DNA of 28,028 nt from Candidatus Peregrinibacteria bacterium (GCA_014729615.1 WJJQ01000043.1:1-28028); one strand, 5' to 3'. Positions 16,341-24,740 are shown, counted from the stretch's first letter. Notes: generated from the sequence alone by a model not told the origin. Translations and numbers: made by a program.

Positions 16341-16925
16341 ATGACCGGAATTATCGGTAAAAAAATAGGCATGACTCGTTTAATCCAGGAAGATGGAAAA
16401 GTTGTTCCAATGACTGTAATCGAGTGCGCTCCAAACCAGGTAACACAAGTGAAAACTACGGAAAAAGACGGTTACTCTGCTTTGGTAATTGGTTGTAATC
16501 CTTTAAAAAAACCAACCAAGACAAAGAAATTCAGTACACTGAAAGAATTCAGAATCGAATCCGACGCTGAAACCAAACAAGGAGACCAAGTTACCGTGGA
16601 AATTTTTGAAGAAGGAGATGCTGTTTCCATATCGGGAACCAGCAAAGGTAAAGGCTTCCAGGGTGTAATTAAAAGACACAACTTTTCAAGAGGACCTCAA
16701 TCGCATGGATCTCACCATAATAGAGAACCGGGTTCTGTTGGTGGTTGCGCCCGTCCGGGTAAAATTTTTAAAGGACAAAAGCTGCCGGGACAAATGGGAA
16801 ACAATAAAGTAACCATTTCTAAAACTTCAATTGTTTATAGAGACGCGCAGAAGAACTTAATAGGAATTAAAGGTTCAGTACCGGGAAGCAATAACTCATA
16901 TATCACCATTAAAAAACTATCATAA
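16341..16925 (+). CDS. rplC: 50S ribosomal protein L3 (uL3)
   Basis: 194 residues, about 15 shorter than E. coli L3. It starts with GIIGKKIGMTRL and contains KGKGFQGVIKRHNFSRGPQSHGSHHNREPGS and the loop following it (GGCARPGKIFKGQKLPGQMG), which reaches the peptidyl transferase centre. The loop has Cys-Ala-Arg-Pro and Leu-Pro-Gly-Gln where many bacteria have Thr-x-Pro and Met-Ala-Gly-His, a variant reading that may mark the lineage. It is an early assembly protein. rplD follows after 5 bases. Confidence 0.98.
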   Translation: MTGIIGKKIGMTRLIQEDGKVVPMTVIECAPNQVTQVKTTEKDGYSALVIGCNPLKKPTKTKKFSTLKEFRIESDAETKQGDQVTVEIFEEGDAVSISGTSKGKGFQGVIKRHNFSRGPQSHGSHHNREPGSVGGCARPGKIFKGQKLPGQMGNNKVTISKTSIVYRDAQKNLIGIKGSVPGSNNSYITIKKLS

Positions 16926-16930
16926 AGAAA

Positions 16931-17581
16931 ATGCCTAAAGTAATATTGTACAATCAGAAAGGAGAAAAGAAGGGTGACCTGGAAGTTTCCAAGAAAATAT
17001 TTGGCGCCGAGTACAATGAAGGTCTTGTGCATCAAGCATTATTAAGACAACTTTCCAATGCCAGACCCGGCGTGTTTGCTCATACCAAAACAAAAGCTGA
17101 TGTAAAGGGTGGTGGAGCAAAACCATTCAGACAAAAAGGTACCGGTCGGGCAAGACAAGGTTCTACCAGAAATCCTCACTATATTGGTGGTGGTGTGGCT
17201 CATGGGCCCAGAAACAACAGAAACTATGAAAAAGACATGCCGCGCAAACAAAGAAGACTTGCACTATATTGCGCTTTGTCGGCAAAGATGAATGAAAACA
17301 AAATAATGGCACTCGATACATATGATGACAAAGAGTCCAAAACGAAGAACTTACAAGTCATGTTGCAAAATTTACCAATTGAAAAAGATGTATTAATCGT
17401 TGTAGCGGAAAAAAACGAATCACTGGCTAAAGCCGGCAATAACCTTCCATTCGTAAAAACACTTCTAGTAAATTATCTGAACATTGCGGATCTTCAAAAA
17501 TACGATAATGTTCTTTTTCTTGAAGAAGCGCTGAACAAAGTTGAAGAGATTTTTAAACTTGAAACTAACAAAACCAAATAA
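16931..17581 (+). CDS. rplD: 50S ribosomal protein L4 (uL4)
   Basis: 216 residues. The long tunnel loop is clear: VKGGGAKPFRQKGTGRARQGSTRNPHYIGGGVAHGP, followed by the conserved MPRKQRRLAL. The C-terminal Rossmann-like part ends with an extra Lys/Glu tail (KVEEIFKLETNKTK). In E. coli L4 represses its own operon by binding the S10 leader; the folded gap before rplC might be a place for similar control, but nothing here proves it. The stop overlaps the rplW start by one base (TAATG). Confidence 0.98.
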   Translation: MPKVILYNQKGEKKGDLEVSKKIFGAEYNEGLVHQALLRQLSNARPGVFAHTKTKADVKGGGAKPFRQKGTGRARQGSTRNPHYIGGGVAHGPRNNRNYEKDMPRKQRRLALYCALSAKMNENKIMALDTYDDKESKTKNLQVMLQNLPIEKDVLIVVAEKNESLAKAGNNLPFVKTLLVNYLNIADLQKYDNVLFLEEALNKVEEIFKLETNKTK

Positions 17582-17883
17582 TGAAAGCATTACACGTTTT
17601 AAAAAAACCGGTGGTTACAGAAAAAGCCCTTAAAATGGGAGACAAGCTTGCGTACACGTTCTATGTAAATAACAAAGCGACTAAGGTTGAAGTAAAACAA
17701 GCAATTAAAGAACTTTACGGTGAAGACGTGGCAAATGTCAGAATAACAAGACTACCATCCAAAACAAAAGGATCAAGAGTGGGAACAAGAGAAAAAAGAT
17801 CGGAACTAAAAAAAGCAATTGTGGTTTTAAAAGGTAATAAAAAACTGGACATTACAAAAATCGCTAAACCAGCAAAGAAATAA
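17581..17883 (+). CDS. rplW: 50S ribosomal protein L23 (uL23)
   Basis: 100 residues, typical length. LKKPVVTEKALKM opens the protein, and YTFYVNNKATKVEVKQAIKELYG is the family signature. L23 sits at the tunnel exit and is the docking site for trigger factor and SRP. The start overlaps the stop of rplD as TAATG, so the two are probably translated in coupling. The segment GSRVGTREKRSELKKAIVVL is the normal C-terminal strand. Confidence 0.98.
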   Translation: MKALHVLKKPVVTEKALKMGDKLAYTFYVNNKATKVEVKQAIKELYGEDVANVRITRLPSKTKGSRVGTREKRSELKKAIVVLKGNKKLDITKIAKPAKK

Positions 17884-17899
17884 TTAACTAATAAATACT

Positions 17900-18745
17900 G
17901 TGGCTATAAAAGTATACAAACCAACTACTCCCGGAAGACGCAATATGAGCGGATATTCCTTCGAGGAAATAACCAAAGGAAAAAAGCCGGAAAAAAGCTT
18001 AACTGTTGGTAAAAAGAAAAGAGCCGGTCGTAACAACCAGGGACGCATAACCATTCGCCACCAGGGTGGTGGTCATAAGAAGTTATATCGAATTGTTGAT
18101 TTCAAAATGAGAGACAAAATTGGAATCCCGGGAAAAGTTGCTTCCATTGAATACGATCCGAACAGAACGGCTTACATCATGTTGGTAAATTATGCTGATG
18201 GAGAAAAGAGGTATCACCTTGCGCCTGAAGGAATCCAGGTGGGAACTGAAATTATAACAAAAGACAAAGCAAAACTGGATATTGGAAACAGAGTTTCTTT
18301 AAAAACAATTCCATCAGGATTCGAAATCCACAACCTTGAACTGAAAAAGGGCAAAGGTGGGCAAGTAATCAGATCTGCCGGATCCAAGGGAAAAGTTGTA
18401 GCGGTTGAAGGAGAATATGCGCAAGTGGAAATGCCATCGGGAGAAGTAAGATTGGTTGATAAAAATTGCCACGCGACTATTGGATCCGTTGGCAACATCG
18501 AACACCAGAATGTAAAAATAGGTAAAGCCGGAAGACGAAGATGGATGGGCAAAAAGCCGGAAGTAAGAGGTAAGGTTATGAATCCGATAGATCATCCGCA
18601 TGGTGGTGGTGAAGGAGCGCAACCTATCGGTCTTAAGAATCCAAAAACTCCATGGGGAATGCCTGCGCTTGGATTTAAAACCAGAAAAAGAAAATACAGC
18701 GACAAACTAATTGTTAAAAACAGAAGACTTAAGAAAAAAAAGTAA
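17900..18745 (+). CDS. rplB: 50S ribosomal protein L2 (uL2)
   Basis: 281 residues. It starts at a GTG, the only non-ATG start in the window; the protein begins AIKVYKPTTPGRR, the normal L2 N-terminus, and no ATG fits better. GRNNQGRITIRHQGGGHKKLYR, SAGSKGKVVAVEGEYAQVEMPSGE and the peptidyl-transferase loop MNPIDHPHGGGEG are all present, including the conserved histidine of HPHGGGEG. L2 joins the subunits and is needed for peptide-bond formation. rpsS follows after 16 AT-rich bases. Confidence 0.99.
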   Translation: MAIKVYKPTTPGRRNMSGYSFEEITKGKKPEKSLTVGKKKRAGRNNQGRITIRHQGGGHKKLYRIVDFKMRDKIGIPGKVASIEYDPNRTAYIMLVNYADGEKRYHLAPEGIQVGTEIITKDKAKLDIGNRVSLKTIPSGFEIHNLELKKGKGGQVIRSAGSKGKVVAVEGEYAQVEMPSGEVRLVDKNCHATIGSVGNIEHQNVKIGKAGRRRWMGKKPEVRGKVMNPIDHPHGGGEGAQPIGLKNPKTPWGMPALGFKTRKRKYSDKLIVKNRRLKKKK

Positions 18746-18761
18746 AATAACTTAATAAATT

Positions 18762-19031
18762 ATGTCACGAAGTACAAAAAAAGAACCGGCTATTGATCCT
18801 AAATTGGCAAAAAAAATTGCCCAATTGAATGAGACAAGTCAAAAAAAAGTAATCAAGACCTGGGCAAGAGGATCAGTTATTCCACCGGATTTTGTGGGTC
18901 ATACAATCGCCGTGCATAATGGAAAACAACATATTCCCGTATTCATTACCGAAAACATGGTGGGGCACAAATTGGGAGAATTCTCCCCTACCCGCAAGTT
19001 CAAGAGCCATGGAGGAAAACTCGCAAAATAA
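18762..19031 (+). CDS. rpsS: 30S ribosomal protein S19 (uS19)
   Basis: 89 residues, full length. ARGSVIPPDFVGHTIAVHNGKQHIPVFITENMVGHKLGEFSPTR is the diagnostic block. S19 lies in the 30S head next to S13. The N-terminal third (STKKEPAIDPKLAKKIAQLNE) is more divergent than usual. It is flanked by rplB and rplV in canonical order. Confidence 0.98.
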   Translation: MSRSTKKEPAIDPKLAKKIAQLNETSQKKVIKTWARGSVIPPDFVGHTIAVHNGKQHIPVFITENMVGHKLGEFSPTRKFKSHGGKLAK

Positions 19032-19054
19032 TAAGCTAACGCTAAATAAATAAT

Positions 19055-19516
19055 ATGAAATCTGTAGCAAAAAACATTCGAATCTCTCCCAAAAAAGCTA
19101 ATCTAATAGCTAAAATGATTCGTGGAAAAGAAGTGCCTGAAGCAAAAAACATTCTTACTATTCTCCCAAAGAAAGGAGCCAAAGTATTGAACAAAGTTTT
19201 AAAAAGTGCTGTCGCAAATGCTAAAACTAACTTCAAGCAAGAAGAAGAAAACCTGGTAGTAAAAGAAGTTGTCATTACAAAAGCTCCGACTTTCAAAAGA
19301 TGGGTTCCCGCTTCAAGAGGAAGAGTTCACCCTGTTAGAAAAAGAAATTCACACATTTCACTGCAAGTAACAGCAAAAGAAGTTGAGCAGAAGCCGGCAA
19401 AAACGGCCGAATCTAAAAAGACCGAAGAAAAAGCAGAAGCAAAACCGGAAGTAAAAGCTGAGAAAACAGCTAAAAAAACAACCAAAACTGCAACTAAAAA
19501 AACTGATAACGCTTAA
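19055..19516 (+). CDS. rplV: 50S ribosomal protein L22 (uL22) with charged tail
   Basis: 153 residues against the usual 110-115. Residues 1-107 are ordinary L22: RISPKKANLIAKMIRGK, then FKRWVPASRGRVHPVRKRNSHISL for the tunnel hairpin. Residues 108-153 are an added low-complexity tail of Lys, Ala, Glu and Thr, likely disordered. L22 lines the exit tunnel near L4 and its C-terminus can reach the ribosome surface. Related tails occur on L24, S5 and L15 here. The frame is intact with no sign of fusion to a second domain. Confidence 0.97.
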   Translation: MKSVAKNIRISPKKANLIAKMIRGKEVPEAKNILTILPKKGAKVLNKVLKSAVANAKTNFKQEEENLVVKEVVITKAPTFKRWVPASRGRVHPVRKRNSHISLQVTAKEVEQKPAKTAESKKTEEKAEAKPEVKAEKTAKKTTKTATKKTDNA

Positions 19517-19530
19517 TCATCAAATATACT

Positions 19531-20193
19531 ATGGGGCAAAAAGTAAATCCAAACATATTTAGAATCGGTGTAATTAAAAGCTGGGACTCAAAATGGTTCG
19601 CGAACAAACGCGACTATAGTAAATTATTGCTCCAGGATTTGGAAATTGAAAAAATTATCCGTGAAAAACTGGCCGACGCTTCAGTATCAAGAATTGAAAT
19701 TCAAAGAACGGCAAACAGAGTAATTGTAAATATTCACTCGGCAAAACCGGGACTGATCATTGGTCGCCAGGGTGCCGGAATCGAAAGCCTAAAAGAAGAA
19801 CTTGAAAAGAAATTTAAAGAAGAATTCCAGTTAAGCATTAAAGAAATCAGCAAACCTGCCATTGACGCTCACCTGCTGGCCGATTCAATCACAAAGCAAA
19901 TCGAGAAAAGAATTTCCTACAGGCGTGCGGCAAAAATGGCTATTGAAAAAGCTTTGGAATCGGGAGCTCAAGGAGCAAAGGTTTTCATAAGCGGACGTTT
20001 AAACGGAGTTGAAATCGCGAGAAGTGAATTTTTCTCAAAAGGTAAAATTACTCTACACACATTAAGAGCAGATATCGATTACGCCTATTTGCCCGCTAAC
20101 ACCAGCTTCGGAGCCATAGGAGTAAAAGTATGGATTTACAAAGGAAACGTATATAGAAAGAAAAATCTAAGTATACCAACGGAAAACATATAA
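19531..20193 (+). CDS. rpsC: 30S ribosomal protein S3 (uS3)
   Basis: 220 residues. It starts GQKVNPNIFRIGVIKSWDSKWFA, has a type II KH domain with the GRQG loop within KPGLIIGRQGAGIE, and ends with the C-terminal domain RRAAKMAIEKALESGAQGAKVFISGRLNG followed by the conserved TLRADIDYA. S3 helps form the mRNA entry channel with S4 and S5. The next gap (55 bases before rplP) contains a good promoter. Confidence 0.98.
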   Translation: MGQKVNPNIFRIGVIKSWDSKWFANKRDYSKLLLQDLEIEKIIREKLADASVSRIEIQRTANRVIVNIHSAKPGLIIGRQGAGIESLKEELEKKFKEEFQLSIKEISKPAIDAHLLADSITKQIEKRISYRRAAKMAIEKALESGAQGAKVFISGRLNGVEIARSEFFSKGKITLHTLRADIDYAYLPANTSFGAIGVKVWIYKGNVYRKKNLSIPTENI

Positions 20194-20198
20194 AAATC

Positions 20199-20226
20199 TT
20201 GAATTTTATTAATCTATCAGTATAAT
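20199..20226 (+). promoter_or_regulatory. internal promoter before rplP
   Basis: TTGAAT (20199-20204), 16-base spacer, TATAAT (20221-20226): 4/6 and 6/6. It lies wholly within the 55-base gap between rpsC and rplP and would start RNA near 20233, about 16 bases before the rplP ATG. It may give extra transcription of the second half of the cluster. Confidence 0.5.
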
Positions 20227-20248
20227 CAGACAGCTTAAGTTTTAAAAA

Positions 20249-20668
20249 ATGCTATTACCAAGAAAAGAAAAACACAGAAGAGTGCACAGATTACGCGGCC
20301 AGAAAGGCGGCGTGGCAACAAGAGGCATTAACGTATCATTCGGCCAATTCGGATTAAAGGCGGTACAAGGAGGAGAAATTTCTTCCAGGCAAATAGAAGC
20401 CGCGCGTCGAGCCATGACCAGATACGTAAAAAGAGGAGGTAAAATTTGGATCAGAATTTTCCCTCACAAGCCCATCACTCAAAAAGCCGCAGAAGTACCG
20501 ATGGGAAGTGGTAAAGGTTCACCGGAAAAACATGTGGCGGCAATAAAAGCGGGAGTGGTTTTATTTGAAATGGACGGCGTGACACCTGACATTGCCAGAG
20601 AAGCCATGAGACGTGCGTCGCACAAACTTCCCGTAAAATGTAAATTTGTAGACATAAAAGAAATCTAA
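20249..20668 (+). CDS. rplP: 50S ribosomal protein L16 (uL16)
   Basis: 139 residues, normal. MLLPRKEKHRRVHR opens the protein; GQFGLKAVQGGEISSRQIEAARRAMTRYVKRGGKIWIRIFPHKPIT and VPMGSGKGSPEKHVAAIKAG are diagnostic, the latter being the loop near the A-site tRNA that contains the arginine hydroxylated in E. coli (here lysine at the G-K-G position). It precedes rpmC by 2 bases and has its own candidate promoter. Confidence 0.98.
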   Translation: MLLPRKEKHRRVHRLRGQKGGVATRGINVSFGQFGLKAVQGGEISSRQIEAARRAMTRYVKRGGKIWIRIFPHKPITQKAAEVPMGSGKGSPEKHVAAIKAGVVLFEMDGVTPDIAREAMRRASHKLPVKCKFVDIKEI

Positions 20669-20670
20669 AA

Positions 20671-20877
20671 ATGTTATCAAAACAAGAAATAGTACAACTT
20701 ACCGATAAAGATTTAAAAGACAGAATCAATAACGATTCCCGGGAACTGCTGAAAATAAGAATGGATCTTGAAAGCGGATTCAGCAAAGGAGCACACAAAG
20801 CTCAACGACTGAAAAAACAAATTGCTCAGTGTAAAACTGAATTAACATACAGAACAAAGCAATCAGCTAATAAATAA
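20671..20877 (+). CDS. rpmC: 50S ribosomal protein L29 (uL29)
   Basis: 68 residues, typical. Two helices: LTDKDLKDRINNDSRELLKIRMDLESG, then a short turn and LKKQIAQCKTELTYRTKQ. The usual RxxIARxxT motif of the second helix reads LKKQIAQCKT. L29 sits near the tunnel exit beside L23. It ends 6 bases before rpsQ. Confidence 0.95.
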   Translation: MLSKQEIVQLTDKDLKDRINNDSRELLKIRMDLESGFSKGAHKAQRLKKQIAQCKTELTYRTKQSANK

Positions 20878-20883
20878 CAAATT

Positions 20884-21132
20884 ATGCGCACCAAAAAAGG
20901 AATAGTTACAAGTAACAAAATGGATCAAACGGTAGTGGTTACCGTTCACAGATACCAAAACCATCCAAAGTATAAAAAAAGATACAGAATCTCGAAGAAG
21001 TTTTACGCGCATGATCCCGAGAACAAATATCAGATAGGAGACGAAATAACTATTTATGAATCAACTCCATTGTCTAAACTAAAAAGATGGACAACGGTCA
21101 AACCCGAAAATGTAACAACCGAAAGTAAATAA
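20884..21132 (+). CDS. rpsQ: 30S ribosomal protein S17 (uS17)
   Basis: 82 residues, typical. KKGIVTSNKMDQTVVVTVHRYQNHPKYKKRYRISKKFYAHDP is the OB-fold core, followed by QIGDEITIYESTPLSKLKRWTTV, the conserved ending. S17 is an early-assembly 30S protein. Canonical position between rpmC and rplN. The ATG follows an AT-rich stretch without Shine-Dalgarno sequence. Confidence 0.98.
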   Translation: MRTKKGIVTSNKMDQTVVVTVHRYQNHPKYKKRYRISKKFYAHDPENKYQIGDEITIYESTPLSKLKRWTTVKPENVTTESK

Positions 21133-21144
21133 CAATCATTTAAA

Positions 21145-21513
21145 ATGATACAGGTACAATCAAAAGTAAAGGTAGCGGACAACAGTGGGGCTAAAATGGC
21201 ACAAGTCATTAAGGTTCTGGGCGGATCAAAAAAGAGATATGCAAGAATAGGTGAAATCGTGGTACTGGCAATTAAACAAGCGGCTCCAAGAGGAACAGTA
21301 AAAACTCATGCGGTAGAACGAGGAGTTGTGGTACGAACAAGTAAAGAGCTTAGAAGAAAAGATGGAAGCTACATTCGCTTCTCTGAAAATGCGGTTGTTA
21401 TTATCAACAAAGACGGACAACCCAAAGGAACACGTGTTTTCGGACCAATTGCCAGAGAGCTGCGTGACGCCGGATACCAAAAAATTATAAGTTTAGCTCC
21501 AGAAGTACTATAA
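21145..21513 (+). CDS. rplN: 50S ribosomal protein L14 (uL14)
   Basis: 122 residues, exactly the usual length. MIQVQSKVKVADNSGAKMAQVIKVLGG opens the protein; VKTHAVERGVVVRTSKELRRKDGSYIRFSENAVVIINKDGQPKGTRVFGPIARELR is the signature. L14 is at the subunit interface and is the docking site of the silencing factor RsfS. Canonical position, 9 bases before rplX. Confidence 0.99.
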   Translation: MIQVQSKVKVADNSGAKMAQVIKVLGGSKKRYARIGEIVVLAIKQAAPRGTVKTHAVERGVVVRTSKELRRKDGSYIRFSENAVVIINKDGQPKGTRVFGPIARELRDAGYQKIISLAPEVL

Positions 21514-21522
21514 AAAAAATAT

Positions 21523-21936
21523 ATGAAAATCAAACTACACGACAATGTATTGGTTATAGCGGGAAAAGATAAGGGTAAAACCGGGAAAGTTATCAAAACT
21601 TATAAAAAAAGAAACAAGGTTGTTATCGAAAAAGTTAATATTATCACCAAACATATTAAGAAGACACCGCAAAGAGCCGGAGACAAAATCAAATATGAAG
21701 CACCAATCGATGCTTCAAATGTAATGATTCTTGATCCCAAAGAAAACAAACCGACAAGAGTAGGATACAAAAAACTGGAAAACGGCAAAAAAGAAAGAGT
21801 ATCAAAATTGACAGGTGAATCGTTGGACCAAAAATCAGTATCAAAAAAAGCTAAAAAAGCGGTGAAAGCGGAAACCGACGAAAAAGAAACCGCTAAAAAA
21901 GCGACTAAAAGTAAACCTAAAAAAATTAAAGCTTAA
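21523..21936 (+). CDS. rplX: 50S ribosomal protein L24 (uL24) with charged tail
   Basis: 137 residues against the usual 100-105. Residues 1-100 are ordinary L24: a KOW-type start (LHDNVLVIAGKDKGKTGKVI) and KVNIITKHIKKTPQ, ending GYKKLENGKKERVSKLTGE. Residues 101-137 add a Lys/Ala/Glu/Thr-rich tail that is probably disordered and looks like the tails on L22 and S5. L24 starts 50S assembly and lies near the tunnel exit. No frameshift or fusion is seen. Confidence 0.97.
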   Translation: MKIKLHDNVLVIAGKDKGKTGKVIKTYKKRNKVVIEKVNIITKHIKKTPQRAGDKIKYEAPIDASNVMILDPKENKPTRVGYKKLENGKKERVSKLTGESLDQKSVSKKAKKAVKAETDEKETAKKATKSKPKKIKA

Positions 21937-21941
21937 ATTCA

Positions 21942-22496
21942 ATGGCAACAGACTTAATTAAATTACAGAATCACTACCTTGATAACATAGTGCCCGAACT
22001 GCAAAAAGAATTCGGTATAAAGAATAAACACGCGGTACCCAAAGTGAAAATGGTAAAACTAAATGTTGGGCTCGGACCATATGTCGCGGCAAAAAAAGAC
22101 TACAGTGAAGTTGTTGAAAACCTTGCGTCAATCACGGGTCAAAAGCCCATCATTACAAAAGCGAGAAAAGCTATTTCAAATTTCAAAATTCGCGAAAACG
22201 TACCTGTGGGTGTAACAGTCACATTAAGAGGCAATAAAATGTACGAGTTTTTGAACAAATTAATCCACATTACTTTCCCTCGTGTGCGTGACTTTAGAGG
22301 AATATCTCCAAAATCATTCGATGGAAATGGAAATTATTCAGTGGGATTAAAAGAAAACATCGTTTTTCCCGAAATCAATCCGGACAATGTGAACGACATA
22401 CACGGATTACAAATTACAGTTGTAACCACAGCTAAAGACAACGACCAAGGATTCAAGCTGTTACAACTTATGGGCTTCCCTTTTAAAAAACAATAA
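21942..22496 (+). CDS. rplE: 50S ribosomal protein L5 (uL5)
   Basis: 184 residues, typical. VPKVKMVKLNVGLG, SITGQKPIITKARKAISNFKIRENVPVGVTVTLRG and FPRVRDFRGISPKSFDGNGNYSVGLKENIVFPEI are all diagnostic. L5 binds 5S rRNA and contacts the P-site tRNA. It ends 15 bases before rpsN in normal spc order. Confidence 0.99.
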   Translation: MATDLIKLQNHYLDNIVPELQKEFGIKNKHAVPKVKMVKLNVGLGPYVAAKKDYSEVVENLASITGQKPIITKARKAISNFKIRENVPVGVTVTLRGNKMYEFLNKLIHITFPRVRDFRGISPKSFDGNGNYSVGLKENIVFPEINPDNVNDIHGLQITVVTTAKDNDQGFKLLQLMGFPFKKQ

Positions 22497-22511
22497 AACA
22501 ATCTTTTTAAC

Positions 22512-22736
22512 ATGGCGAAAAAATCACTAATAGTAAAATCAGAGAGAAAGAAAAAAGAAGTATTGCAGGCAAAAGCGGCGGGCAAAAAACCGACTATGCC
22601 TACAAGAGCATACAACAGATGTAAACTTTGCGGACGACCGCACGGTTATATGAGACAGTTTGACATGTGTAGAATATGCTTCAGAGAACTGGCAAGAGAA
22701 GGGAAAATTATGGGAATAAAAAAATCCAGTTGGTAA
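22512..22736 (+). CDS. rpsN: 30S ribosomal protein S14, zinc type (uS14)
   Basis: 74 residues. A zinc ribbon is formed by C37, C40, C53 and C56 (RCKLCGRPHG, then DMCRICFREL), followed by the conserved IMGIKKSSW end. Classic zinc-type S14 has 61 residues; the extra 13 or so lie in the Lys/Ala-rich N-terminal linker. S14 sits in the 30S head beside S3 and S10. The zinc form is the ancestral type and this is the only copy in the window. Confidence 0.98.
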   Translation: MAKKSLIVKSERKKKEVLQAKAAGKKPTMPTRAYNRCKLCGRPHGYMRQFDMCRICFRELAREGKIMGIKKSSW

Positions 22737-22763
22737 AAACAATAAATAATATAAGTAAATAAA

Positions 22764-23147
22764 ATGACAGATCCAATAGCAGATTTATTAACAAGAATCA
22801 GAAACGCATACTCATCTCAAAAAGAGATGACAAAAGCTCCCCATTCATCAATGAAAATGGGCGTACTGAAAGTTATGAAAGAAAGAAATTTTATTAAAGA
22901 CTACAAAGAAGATAAATCTGAAAAAGGATTCAAAGAAATAGCAATAAACCTGCTACCGAGTGGAAAAGAAATTACTTTCAAAAGAATAAGCAAACCGGGC
23001 CAAAGAATTTATGTTAAATCCTCTGAAATCAAAAAAGTTAACGGAGGACTGGGAGTAGCGATAGTATCTACACCCAAAGGAATCATCACCGGAGAAGAAG
23101 CTGTTAACAACAAAGTGGGCGGAGAACTTATCTGTGAAATATACTAA
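22764..23147 (+). CDS. rpsH: 30S ribosomal protein S8 (uS8)
   Basis: 127 residues. TDPIADLLTRIRNAYSSQKEM at the start, KRISKPGQRIYVKSSEIKKVNGGLGVAIVSTPKGIITGEEAVNNKVGGELICEIY at the end. In E. coli S8 represses the spc operon by binding near rplE; I saw no equivalent site. Canonical position between rpsN and rplF. Confidence 0.98.
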   Translation: MTDPIADLLTRIRNAYSSQKEMTKAPHSSMKMGVLKVMKERNFIKDYKEDKSEKGFKEIAINLLPSGKEITFKRISKPGQRIYVKSSEIKKVNGGLGVAIVSTPKGIITGEEAVNNKVGGELICEIY

Positions 23148-23165
23148 CAATTAAATTAATTACAA

Positions 23166-23720
23166 ATGTCACGTATCGGAAAATTACCAGTAACAATACC
23201 CAGCGGAGTAACCGTAGAAAAAAAAGACAATAATCTGATTGTTGTTAAAGGGCCAAAAGGTGAACTTTCTTCTTCCATTCACAATGATATCGAAGTGACT
23301 ATCGAAGAAAATCAGGTAATTGTAAAAAGACCGACTGAAAGCAAGCTACATAAAGGTTTGCATGGATTATCAAGAACACTGATATACAACATGGTTGAAG
23401 GTGTGACCAAAGGGTACGAAAAGAGACTTGAAATAAACGGCGTAGGGTATAGAGCAAACATGCAAGGAACAAAACTGGTACTATCACTCGGTTTCTCACA
23501 TCCTGTCGAAGTTAATCCTCCCGAAGGAATTACAGTTTCAATCGACCAGGAAAAGAAAAATATCTTAATTATTTCCGGTATCAATAAACAAGAAGTTGGT
23601 GAATTGGCGGCAAAAATAAGAGCCTACAGAAAACCGGAACCCTATAAAGGAAAAGGTATCCGTTATGAAAATGAATATGTTGCTCGCAAAGCAGGTAAAG
23701 CCGCAGGTAAAGAAAAATAA
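23166..23720 (+). CDS. rplF: 50S ribosomal protein L6 (uL6)
   Basis: 184 residues. SRIGKLPVTIPSGV starts the protein; GVTKGYEKRLEINGVGYRA and the RAYRKPEPYKGKGIRYENE motif near the end are diagnostic of L6. Two repeated domains of about 80 residues each are expected. It lies near the factor-binding site of the 50S. rplR follows after 12 bases. Confidence 0.98.
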   Translation: MSRIGKLPVTIPSGVTVEKKDNNLIVVKGPKGELSSSIHNDIEVTIEENQVIVKRPTESKLHKGLHGLSRTLIYNMVEGVTKGYEKRLEINGVGYRANMQGTKLVLSLGFSHPVEVNPPEGITVSIDQEKKNILIISGINKQEVGELAAKIRAYRKPEPYKGKGIRYENEYVARKAGKAAGKEK

Positions 23721-23732
23721 TATAACTAAACC

Positions 23733-24083
23733 ATGACTACAGCTAAAAAACTATTAAACAGAAAAAGAAGGCATGTCCGCATTCGCGCAAAAGTTAGCGG
23801 AACGGCTAGTCGTCCAAGACTGGTTATCTTTAAAAGCTTAAACAACAATTACGCGCAGTTAATTGATGATGAAAGCGGAAAAACAATATTAAGCGCATCT
23901 GACCTGACAGAAAAAAGTAAGGGAAACAAAACCGAAAAAGCAAAACAGGTCGGAATAAAAATTGCGGAACTTGCTAAAGATAAAAAAATAACAGAATGTG
24001 TATTCGACAGAAACGGATTCATGTACCACGGACGAGTAAAAGCTATAGCTGAAGGAGCGCGAGAAGGTGGATTAAAATTCTAA
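23733..24083 (+). CDS. rplR: 50S ribosomal protein L18 (uL18)
   Basis: 116 residues. RKRRHVRIRAKVSGTASRPRLVIFKSLNNNYAQLIDDESGKTI and CVFDRNGFMYHGRVKAIAEGAREGGLKF are the family blocks. L18 binds 5S rRNA together with L5 and L25. It is in canonical order, 24 bases before rpsE. Confidence 0.98.
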   Translation: MTTAKKLLNRKRRHVRIRAKVSGTASRPRLVIFKSLNNNYAQLIDDESGKTILSASDLTEKSKGNKTEKAKQVGIKIAELAKDKKITECVFDRNGFMYHGRVKAIAEGAREGGLKF

Positions 24084-24107
24084 TAAATCATTAAACTTAA
24101 ACCTGAA

Positions 24108-24740
24108 ATGGCAAAACCAAACAGAAAACCGAGAGGCCCCCAAAAAGAACCGAAAGAGTTCGAAGAAGAAGTTATACAAATTGATCGTGTAACTCGTGTG
24201 GTTAAAGGTGGTCGAAGACTAAGATTCAGAGCAACGGTTGTTATTGGTAACAAAAATGGAAAAGTTGGAGTGGGAATCGGAAAATCCGCGGAAGTTACAG
24301 GGGCAATTCAAAAGGGGATCGCCCAGGCCAAAAAAGAATTGGTCACCGTACCAATGGCCGGACAAACAATCCCTCACAGAATTAAGACTAAATATAAAAG
24401 CGCGCACATTTTGTTAATGCCCGCTTGCCCCGGTACCGGAATAATTGCCGGAGGACCGGTTCGTAAAATTATTGAATTGGCTGGAATAAAGGATATTTTG
24501 AGCAAATGTCTAGGTAACAATAATAAACTAACAAATAGCCAGGCCGCCGTTAAAGCGCTTGGAAACCTAAAATCAATCCCCTGGTTAAAGAAGAAAGATC
24601 TTGATCCCGTTAAAGAAGAGCAAGCAAAAAAGAAAGAAGTAAAAACTGAAGAAAAGAAACCGGCTAAAAAAACCGCAACCAAACCGGAAGCGAAAAAAGA
24701 AACCGCGCCTAAAAGCAATAAAGAACCTAAAAAAGATTAA
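24108..24740 (+). CDS. rpsE: 30S ribosomal protein S5 (uS5) with charged tail
   Basis: 210 residues against the usual 165-170. The double-stranded RNA-binding part (RVTRVVKGGRRLRFRATVVIGNKNGKVGVGIGKS) and the S5 C-terminal fold (ILLMPACPGTGIIAGGPVRKIIELAGIKDILSK) are normal. After about residue 160 a 50-residue Lys/Glu/Ala/Thr/Pro-rich tail follows. S5 helps form the mRNA entry channel and affects decoding accuracy. The next gene is rplO with no rpmD between them. Confidence 0.98.
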   Translation: MAKPNRKPRGPQKEPKEFEEEVIQIDRVTRVVKGGRRLRFRATVVIGNKNGKVGVGIGKSAEVTGAIQKGIAQAKKELVTVPMAGQTIPHRIKTKYKSAHILLMPACPGTGIIAGGPVRKIIELAGIKDILSKCLGNNNKLTNSQAAVKALGNLKSIPWLKKKDLDPVKEEQAKKKEVKTEEKKPAKKTATKPEAKKETAPKSNKEPKKD

